Origin: Thalassiosira profunda
Taxonomy: Eukaryota; Bacillariophyta; Thalassiosirophyceae; Thalassiosirales; Thalassiosiraceae
Length of the DNA: 14,660 nucleotides
Assembly: GCA_036939355.1 (NCBI GenBank)
Contig: JALLAP010001507.1
Location: 1-14,660 of the forward strand
Direction of reading: 5' to 3'
In this document: piece by piece, positions 7,815 through 14,660 of the stretch
Layout: the number at the start of each line of letters is the position of its first letter
Position numbering within the stretch: the first letter of the stretch is position 1
Translations under genes and position numbers: made by a program
Notes under the pieces: model-generated
What the model was told of the DNA's origin: nothing
Seen by the model: the letters and a program-made list of their open reading frames with translations, nothing else
Database searches by the model: none

Positions 7815-10800
7815 ATGGCGAGCGCCGATACCCGCGCCGTCCCGGCCCTCCGCCGCCTCTCCACCGGCAACGACGATGAGGACGAGGAGGAGCTGCTCTC
7901 CCTCGGCCTCTCCGGCGGCGGCGGGGCCTCCCTCGACGGCCTCGACATCACGTCCCAGACGGAGGGCTCCCTTGACGGCCTAGGTTCCCTCGGCTCCCTC
8001 GACGGCCTCGGCATCGTCTCCTCCTCCCACGCTGCCGAACCCCGCGGGGGAGGGGCGCCCCCCACGACGATCGGGGCGAACCGCAAGTCGGCCTTCCCGG
8101 CCACCCCCGCCGCGCCGGGTGGGGGCGGGGGAGGAGGGGCGATGAGGCCGGCGCGACGGACGCCCGGCCCGCCGGGGGCGGCGGGCGTGGGGCGGCAGGC
8201 GCGGCACCGGCGGACGCCGGGGGCGGGGAATCCGCACAATGTGAGTTTTGAAGGAGCGATGTGTGCAGGGCGCGCTTGCAAATTTGGGAGCGGTGAGATG
8301 GATATTATTTGGGGAGATTAATGCCAACCATTCTGTGGTTGTGCGGATGGGCTCTTATGTGCACATCTTGTGCACGAATCTTCGATTGGCTTGCAATACC
8401 TTGGACTCTTCCTGACCTCTTCATTCGTCCACCAAACTACCTACAGGAACCCAACGTCACCCGCAGCCACGCCAAGACGCCAGTCATGTCGGGAGCGGGC
8501 GGCAGCCGGCTGGGGAAGACGCCGTACAAACAACCTCCGTTGTCGTCGTCCTCCCTCATCACCCCGATGGCCAAACCCCAGAACAATCACAGCATGGCTA
8601 CGCCCAATATGAGCAACGTCAACAACGGAAACAACGCCACAATGAACGATCCGAACGGCAACAGGCAGCTCTACACCCCGGCCCACTTCGCCCTCGCCAA
8701 GAACGCCGACCTGCACATCCGCCCAGAGGCCTTCTCCCCCGCGACGATACGCATGACGGATTCCCTGGAGAAGCTGCTGACGGACGACGACGATTACATG
8801 GACGTCCGGCAGCGGGCGCAGCTGGCGAAGGAGGAGGAGGCGCGGGAGGCCCAGGCCAGCCAACCGAAGGCGGGCGGCGGCGGGGTAATGTTCAATCCTC
8901 CCTACCAGGGGCTCAGCCCCTCCCGGGAGGCCATCGCGTCCAATCGAGGAGCCTTTCGGCGCATCCAATCGAGCGGCACGACGTCGGACGACGAGAGCTC
9001 CGACGACGAGGAAATGGAGGAGATGAAGAACATCGGCGTGGGCATCGGATCCGACGACGAGGAGGAGGAGGCCGAGATCTCGCAAATCCTGGACGAGCCC
9101 AGCTACGAGAGCGGGAGCAGGGATGTCAGTGCGGACACATCCTTGAATCGGTCGCAGCCTTTGAACTTGAGTGGAGGGGCGTTCCAGCCTCCGCCCAAAA
9201 AGACCCCGCTGAAGCCGGTGCCCAAGGCGGGGGCGAAACCGGGCGCCCTTCATACGCCCAAACCACAGTGGAAGATGCCCGCGGGCGCGCAGCATCCGAA
9301 CCAGGCTCAGGGCGGTGGAAGCATGTATTACCCACAGCAGCAGCCGCAGCAACAAGGATTTTATGGGCCGATGCCCCCCTTTCGCCCCGAACAGCCCCCT
9401 CCTCCCAGCTACCAGTATCCGCACCCTTCACATCCACCGCCGCCTCATCAGTATCCTCCGCAGCCGTCCTACCATCAAAACTTCCACCCGCCGACGCTGT
9501 CACCGCATCACAACCCTGGATTTGGAATGCCGTCATCTGGCGTCGTGTCGCCTCTGACCCTGCCCCAGGAGTACGGAGCAGCCCAACCTCACTACATGCA
9601 TTCGCCCAACGCTGCCAATGTGGCAGGGCCCTACCCTCCGCACAGTCAGCAGGGGCCCGGAGCTGGAGACGATCCCTGGGCGTGGAGCCCTCACTCGGAT
9701 CACGCCGGATACGATCACGGTGGCGCGCACCACGGAATGCATCATGCTCCTGGGCATGCGTCGCCCGACTTTTCCTACCACCCCGAATTGTCTGGTGCTG
9801 CGTCGCCATTCACGCTTCCGACGGTGCCACAACACCATCAATATCCCCCGGCGGCTGTGCATCACCCAAACAACTATTCCCAGCATTATCCGCCACAAGG
9901 ACGGGCCCACCACCAGGGCGCTACACGTCAACGGACATCGTCAAAGGAAGGGAGTGGCCGAGCTCCTAGTGCGGCGACAGGCTCGCCTGGTCGAAAGCAC
10001 CAGCAGCGTCAGCGGAACGACAGCATCTCGAGCATCAACAGCTACGAGGAGAAACTCAATCAAACAGGGTCTTCTACCTCTTCGTCGGTTCTGAAACAAT
10101 CTTACCCCGGGATAGGGCGCAGTGGGTCATCCGAGGAACACGAACACAGTTGGTTCTATCCTTCTCCAAACAATAGCGGGCTATCATTTTCGACGCTGCC
10201 TCTTCCCATTGGGACAGGTCTTGGTGGAGCTCAATCGAAGCAGAAAATGCAAAACATTAGCAACAGCCGTGGCGGCCAAGCAGTTCCTGCCGGAGATGGC
10301 AGAAGGGGGGGGAAGAAGCCTACGCAGAAACAACGCCATCCGGTATTGCCCCAGATGGAATTGACAAAGCAACACCAGCAACGTTCTGGGGAGCAAGTCA
10401 TGCTGGAAAGCCCGAGTGAAAGGGCCGCATACAAAGAATTTGCGCGGACGTTTCGGGCGACGGAGAATCAAGTGTCCCTCGACGCGGCCCGCAATTACGC
10501 CCTGGCAAGTATCGACCGAAACAACCAGCTGTGTCTGCCCGTAGCGACACACTGGCGAGTTCACTTGGAGTTGGCAGATGTGGCGAAACGGTCCAACAGG
10601 GTTGCCGACGCCCGTGCTCACTACCAACAGGCCTGCAGATTGCAGCCCAAGGCGAACCAGGGATGGCTGGAGCACAGCAAGCTCGAGGAGGAGAGCGGCA
10701 ACCTCGACAAATGCGCCGTTATTCTGCAGAAGGGGCTGGACAAGTGTGACATTAATTCGAGCGAATCACTGCTCATCCGCGCGTTGAAGTTCTACGAGCG

Positions 10801-12637
10801 TGTTGGGCAGCTGGGCAAAGCACGGTCGCTGTTGGCGAGGACGCAGCGCATGGATATCGATCGGTCGTGGAAGATCATGCTGGAGGGGGCGCTTTTGGAG
10901 GCTCGGGCTGGGAGGTACCCTCTTGTAAGTTGCTCATTGTGTCGTTTGCATCGCAATACCCTTGACAATATCGCTCACGACTTGTTACTATACCCTTAGG
11001 CTAGGGAGGTCCTGAAACACTTGACCCATTACGTACCTTGGTACGGGCCCCTTTACCTCGCTCACACCAAGCTGGAGCGCGATTATGGGTCGCTCTCCGA
11101 GGCATTGTCCATCGTGGAAAGGGGACTGAAGGAGCTCCCTCGGTACGGGCCGCTGTATTTCCAAGCCTTCCGCCTCCTGGAGAAGGAAGACATCTTCCAG
11201 AAGAAATACGCCCTGCCGCGTACCATGGAGATGATTGCACGCGCTGACATGATCAGCAGAGAGCTGTTGTGGAAGGTCCACCTGGAGGCAGCTCAGATGC
11301 AGGAGAGGGCAGCAAATGCGGCGAGCGAGGACAACCAGCAGGTAGCCTTGCTAGCAGCACGTGCGGCGACGCGGCGATCGTATGCGAAAGCCATTATGCT
11401 GTGCCCGCCGAACCTGTGCTGGAAGATATGGCTGGCCAGCGGGCGGACAGAGGTGTCCTGTGGCAACACCAAAGGGGCGCGTGATCTGTTCCTTCGCGCC
11501 TATGAGTCGGTTTCAGAGAAGGGACGATCCACGGTGTTGTTGGAATGCGCTCGTCTTGAGGAATTCGTTGGCGATTTAACGCTGTCGCGGTCCATCCTAT
11601 GCAAGGCGCGGAGCTTGTTTGGCAAGTCCGACTGGAAGGCTTGGTTGTCATCGGTCAACTTGGAATGTCGGTGTGGTCTCAGGGAACGAGCTATTTCTCT
11701 GGCGCAAGAGGCGCTCAATCTGCATAGGGGCACGGGGCGTCTCTGGGCAGCCCTCATCCAACTTCGCCACGCGGATGGAGAGCTGTATCAAATGAAGGTT
11801 CTGAAGTGTGCTTTGCGGGCCGTTCCCAAGTCCGGCGAAGTGTGGTGCGAGGGTGCAAGGATTTATCTCAATCCGTTTTCTCCCACCTTTGATTTGCGGG
11901 CGGCATCGCGGCACCTGTCTTTCGCTGCGAGGTTTACGCCTCAGTATGGAGACAGCTTCCTGGAACAGCTGCGCTTGAACATGATTGACCAGTGGCTCCT
12001 CCCTTTGGCCGCTCCATTTATCAACGGCCTCTGTGACTCCTTCTTGTCACGCGACACGATGCCACTGGAGGATGCCTACCAGCTCATTGCGGATCACACG
12101 AAGAAGGCAGCTGACGTTGTGAAAACTCAGCTGGAAGAGGGTGGTCCAGTGAACAAGGATGTGTTGGACACGTCCGAGTTGGAGCTGAAGTGCTCCAGCG
12201 CCGATCCCAACTACGGGCATCTGTGGTTCCAATACCGCAAGAGTCCCATCGACTCGGCGCGAGAGGTGATAGACCAAGCAACATCGGTGATGGCGGATTC
12301 CGTTGTCCAGCACTCGTACGTTTACATTGCCGCAATGGTGCGAAGGGCGGGGGTGCTGATGCTGATCAATCACCGGGCCGAAAAGATTGTGGCCAGCCCC
12401 GGTGATTCGCAGAAACAAACTGATCAAGGCCTGCCGCACCCGAATTCCCGTGCGTGGGACATCGTGGTGGACCGGCAGCTTCGTTCGGCGCCGGCCCTTG
12501 AGGCTATGATTGCTGCCAATGGTGATGTAACGGGGGCCATGTTTGCGACGGGATCGGGACAGGAGAAGGAGTGGGGGAAACTCAGCTTGGCGGAGAAGCG
12601 AAAGATACTCTTTGGCAGCGAATCTTTGCTTACGTAG
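7815..12637 (+). CDS. HAT/TPR-repeat protein with long disordered N-terminal half
   Basis: Three exons, 7815-8240, 8447-10924 and 11000-12637, all joined in phase 0, give 1513 aa. The ATG at 7815 has A at -3 and G at +4. Residues 1-142 are Gly/Ala/Pro-rich with three SLDGL repeats and an acidic DDEDEEE cluster. Residues 143-800 are low complexity: TP-containing basic stretches, acidic patches (TDDDDYMD, SDDESSDDEEMEE, SDDEEEEAE) and a Pro/Gln/Tyr/His-rich region at about 435-690. From about 804 to 1230 come helical HAT/TPR-like units, for example ARAHYQQACRLQPKANQGWL, KARSLLARTQRMD, PLYLAHTKLERDYGSLSEAL and ARDLFLRAY. A final helical part carries CSSADPNYGHLWFQYR (1366-1381), then an NGDVTGAMF tail. 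HAT proteins usually act in RNA processing complexes or organelle RNA stability; with no evident targeting peptide, a nuclear or cytosolic RNA role is a guess. Genes of the Prp6/Utp6/CstF77 type share the fold, but I cannot assign one. Confidence 0.85.
7929..8012 (+). repeat. SLDGL-coding tandem motif
   Basis: The pentapeptide SLDGL occurs at 7929-7943, 7968-7982 and 7995-8009, with a related SLGSL between the last two. The DNA copies differ at third positions (CTC/CTT, CTC/CTA), so the repeat is not a fresh duplication. Function unknown. Confidence 0.6.
8241..8446 (+). other. Intron 1 of the HAT-repeat gene (206 nt)
   Basis: Donor GTGAGT at 8241 and acceptor CTACAG ending at 8446, phase 0. 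A CTGAC branch-site match lies at 8412-8416, with branch A 31 nt before the acceptor G. It contains TTGCAA at 8276 and 8391. The exon 1 frame runs a further 26 codons into it before a stop at 8319-8321. Confidence 0.82.
10925..10999 (+). other. Intron 2 of the HAT-repeat gene (75 nt)
   Basis: Donor GTAAGT at 10925 and acceptor CCCTTAG ending at 10999, phase 0. The splice restores a continuous helical repeat (GRYPL|AREVLKHL) between two frames that are otherwise separate. Confidence 0.88.
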
Positions 12638-13047
12638 GCGATCCGAAGGGATGGGCGGTGCTGAGTAGATGACTTGAATGTCTCGGGGGTAGTACAGAGT
12701 TGTCCTCTTGCTACCTGATGTGCGAGACGAGTATTCATAAGACAAGTAAATGTCATATCATGTAACCGGTGTTCTCGAGTTCGCTCTGCTTCTTTTCCTT
12801 GCCATAATCACCAAGGAGATGGAGTTTGCTGCAAGCTTCCCTCTTCCCTCTCCGATCCCCCTACTTCTCGTCGTCACAATCCTTCTTTCCTTCCCCTCCT
12901 CTCTTCCATCCAGAGGTTATGAGCCCTCTGCTGACACCAACCACCAGGCGCTTTCGTGCGTCACAACAGCTCTCTGACGGTGAAGCGGCGAGCCATCAAT
13001 TTTTGCCAGCACTTTTCCTTGCTTCACGCCACAACAGAACTCAAACC
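12638..13047. promoter_or_regulatory. Intergenic region upstream of the sigma factor gene
   Basis: 410 bp between the HAT-gene stop and the chosen sigma start. The first part (to about 12770) is AT-richer and should hold the 3' UTR of the HAT gene. About 12835-12912 is a strongly pyrimidine-rich tract ending in CAG, typical of either a 5' UTR/core promoter or a 3' splice site. The sigma frame is open back to 12826, with an in-frame ATG at 12919, so part of this may be coding. Confidence 0.45.
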
Positions 13048-14604
13048 ATGGCGTCCGCTCGGCAGCTCCTATCCGCCTCGTCCTCGCCGCCCTCCCCGGT
13101 GGCCCCGCCCCCGACCATGGTTTCGTCGCGGAGACGGTCTCGAACGACGGCGGCGGCCGTGGCTTTGGCCGTGGCCTCCGCCCTGCCCTGCCACGAGGCT
13201 CTGGTGGTTCACCCTCCCTCGTCGGCCATCGCCAACCCTCTTCGGACGCCGCGCAACCCTCTGCAGCGCCCGATGTCGTTTGCCGCGGCCTCTCGGTCGT
13301 CGGCGCGCAGACGGCTGCCATTTTTGCCCATGGTGTCCATGACCGAGGCCGACACGATGACGGCAGAGTCGTCGATGGCCCTGGGCGAGCACGACATGGA
13401 CGGCATGGTCAACCTCGACGACACCTCCATGGCCGACGACGCGCCGAGGGAAGAGCCGCGGGAGGAGCCCCTCCCCAGCGGCCGCATCTCCCCGCCGGCC
13501 TACTCCCCCAAAAGTGGCGCCAAAAAATCCCAACAATCCAACGACCCCGGCGCCGTGGCCGGCCGACGGATCCGCGCCAACGTCCGCGAGACGGGCTTCG
13601 ACTCCATGAAGTACTACATGAAGACCATGGGGAACCACGACCTCCTCCAGAAGAACGAGGAGATCATCCTGGCGCGGGAGATCCAAATCCTCATGAATTG
13701 GGAGGGAGTCCGCGACGCCTTGGAGTCCGAGCTCCTCCGACCCCCCACCTACCAGGAGTGGGCCGAGCGCATCCGCCCCGGCATGACCGTCACGGAAATC
13801 AAGAAGCAGATCCGCCGCAGCCTCCGGGCCAAGGCGGCCCTCACGGAGAGCAACCTCCGCCTCGTCATCAGCATCGCGAAGCGCTATCAAGGGCGGGGGC
13901 TCAACATGCAGGACCTCTGCCAGGAGGGGACGCTGGGGCTGACCCGCGCGTGCGAGAAGTTCGATCCCGAGAAGGGCTTTCGCTTCTCGACCTACGCGAC
14001 GTGGTGGATCAAGCAGGGGATCATGCGGGCCATCGCCGACCAGGCCCGGACGATTCGCCTCCCCGTGCACATTCACGACCAGCTGGGCGTCGTGCGCAAG
14101 GCCGAACGGGATTTGCGGAACGAGCTGGGACGCGATCCCACGAAGGAGGAGGTGGCGGCCAAGGTGAACATCAAGGTGGACAAGATCGAATTCCTCAAAC
14201 GGGCGAGCGTGGGGTCCGTGTCCATGGAGCAGGAATTGGGGAGCGGGAAGACGAAGGGGTCCGGGGCCGGGACGGGGGGATCGAAGGGGGGCGGGGGGAG
14301 CGAGCGCTCGTTCACCATTCAGGACACCCTCGGCGATCCGGACCAAAAGCCCGTGGATATGGCGCAGTACCGGATGCTCCAGGACGACGTGGGACGGCTC
14401 ATTTGCACCCTCAACGCGCGGGAGCAGGCGGTGATTCGGATGCGGTTCGGGCTGGACGACGGCAGTCCCAAGACGCTGGAGGAGATCGGGAAGAAGTTCT
14501 CGGTGACGCGGGAGCGGATACGCCAGATCGAGGCGCGGGCGCTGCACAAGCTGCGGCAGCCGTACCGGAACCACACGGTGAAGTGCTACGCCAACGAGCT
14601 GTGA
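13048..14604 (+). CDS. Nuclear-encoded plastid sigma-70 factor
   Basis: Encodes 518 aa from ATG 13048 (context ACC ATG G); in-frame alternatives are 12919 and 13117. It should recruit the plastid-encoded bacterial-type RNA polymerase to -35/-10 promoters. Region 1.2 begins at about residue 185 ([11 protein letters not shown]). Regions 2.1-2.4 run from 263 to 342, with [19 protein letters not shown], the [20 protein letters not shown] melting segment and [12 protein letters not shown]. Region 3 follows ([20 protein letters not shown]). Region 4 (455-504) includes the helix-turn-helix TLEEIGKKF...[18 protein letters not shown]. Residues 24-47 look like a signal peptide: Arg-rich start, a core [13 protein letters not shown], then LP, matching the ASAFAP-type site of complex plastids with Leu instead of Phe. 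Residues 48-171 are a basic, then acidic, poorly conserved linker. Residues 398-421 are a Gly/Ser/Lys-rich expansion in region 3.2. No intron was seen. Sigma identity is certain; plastid location is strongly inferred. Confidence 0.95.
   Translation: MASARQLLSASSSPPSPVAPPPTMVSSRRRSRTTAAAVALAVASALPCHEALVVHPPSSAIANPLRTPRNPLQRPMSFAAASRSSARRRLPFLPMVSMTEADTMTAESSMALGEHDMDGMVNLDDTSMADDAPREEPREEPLPSGRISPPAYSPKSGAKKSQQSNDPGAVAGRRIRANVRETGFDSMKYYMKTMGNHDLLQKNEEIILAREIQILMNWEGVRDALESELLRPPTYQEWAERIRPGMTVTEIKKQIRRSLRAKAALTESNLRLVISIAKRYQGRGLNMQDLCQEGTLGLTRACEKFDPEKGFRFSTYATWWIKQGIMRAIADQARTIRLPVHIHDQLGVVRKAERDLRNELGRDPTKEEVAAKVNIKVDKIEFLKRASVGSVSMEQELGSGKTKGSGAGTGGSKGGGGSERSFTIQDTLGDPDQKPVDMAQYRMLQDDVGRLICTLNAREQAVIRMRFGLDDGSPKTLEEIGKKFSVTRERIRQIEARALHKLRQPYRNHTVKCYANEL
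13117..13188 (+). other. Predicted signal peptide with ASA-LP cleavage site
   Basis: The stretch from the internal ATG 13117 codes for MVSSRRRSR, a 13-residue small/hydrophobic core, then ASA|LP at residues 43-47 of the 518-aa reading. The downstream Arg/Ser/Pro-rich sequence is transit-peptide-like. If translation starts at 13117 the signal is at the extreme N-terminus, as expected; from 13048 it is preceded by 23 extra residues. Confidence 0.6.
14239..14310 (+). other. Gly/Lys-rich expansion in sigma region 3.2
   Basis: Residues 398-421 consist almost only of Gly, Ser, Lys, Thr and Ala and end in SERS. They lie between VSMEQEL and FTIQDTLGD, the positions that flank the acidic sigma-finger tip in bacterial sigma-70. 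The DNA is a series of G-runs. Confidence 0.75.
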
Positions 14605-14660
14605 TATAGAGGAGGGCGCGAGAGAAGCAACCGATAGAAGTAAAGAGGAAATATCTAGAC
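14605..14660 (+). other. Start of sigma gene 3' UTR
   Basis: 56 bp of purine-rich sequence after the TGA stop, up to the window end. No polyadenylation signal or further gene is visible. Confidence 0.4.

Noticed and set aside
13069..14574. Minus-strand open frame of about 501 codons
   Set aside because: Exact antisense of the sigma-70 gene, whose motifs are unmistakable. Long antisense frames are expected at this GC content.
13048..14604. Bacterial contamination or recent bacterial transfer as the source of the sigma gene
   Set aside because: The gene sits next to an intron-containing eukaryotic gene, has the same GC-rich codon use, and has a eukaryotic-style plastid-targeting N-terminus. 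A nuclear gene of old plastid origin fits better.

Overview
The window looks like nuclear DNA from a photosynthetic eukaryote with a complex (secondary, red-lineage) plastid, most likely a stramenopile alga such as a eustigmatophyte or diatom. The evidence is threefold. Coding frames are interrupted by short GT-AG introns with CTRAY branch-site matches. The proteins carry eukaryotic low-complexity tails, HAT/TPR helices and coiled coils. The nuclear gene at the right end encodes a bacterial-type sigma-70 factor whose N-terminus looks like a bipartite plastid-targeting signal with an ASA-L-P cleavage site. Assignment to a genus is not possible from sequence alone.

Layout: five protein genes are packed tightly. 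(1) Positions 1-1123, minus strand: 3'-truncated gene for an unrecognised membrane protein, running off the left edge. (2) 1469-3390 (or 3366), plus: protein with one canonical EF-hand and an 89-nt intron. (3) 3422-7366, minus: about 1238-residue coiled-coil protein with a KEN box and many S/T-P sites, one 82-nt intron and two assembly scars. (4) 7815-12637, plus: 1513-residue HAT/TPR-repeat protein with a long disordered N-terminal half and introns of 206 and 75 nt. (5) 13048-14604, plus: intronless plastid-type sigma factor, 518 aa. Genes 1/2 and 3/4 are divergent pairs, genes 2/3 converge with only 31-55 bp between stop codons, and genes 4/5 are in tandem.

No operon, mobile element, CRISPR array, tRNA or rRNA was seen. 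The genes do not form an obvious pathway. The sigma factor would direct the plastid-encoded RNA polymerase, the HAT protein belongs to a fold mostly used in RNA metabolism, and the coiled-coil protein has features of a cell-cycle-regulated scaffold.

The most interesting points are a Gly/Lys-rich expansion exactly where the acidic sigma finger (region 3.2) should be; two single-N gaps each flanked by a perfect 72-nt duplication that falsely breaks gene 3; a palindromic TTGCAA hexamer found almost only in non-coding DNA; and a possible 36-nt intron that would switch the C-terminus of the EF-hand protein. I did not find a clearly new multi-gene system.
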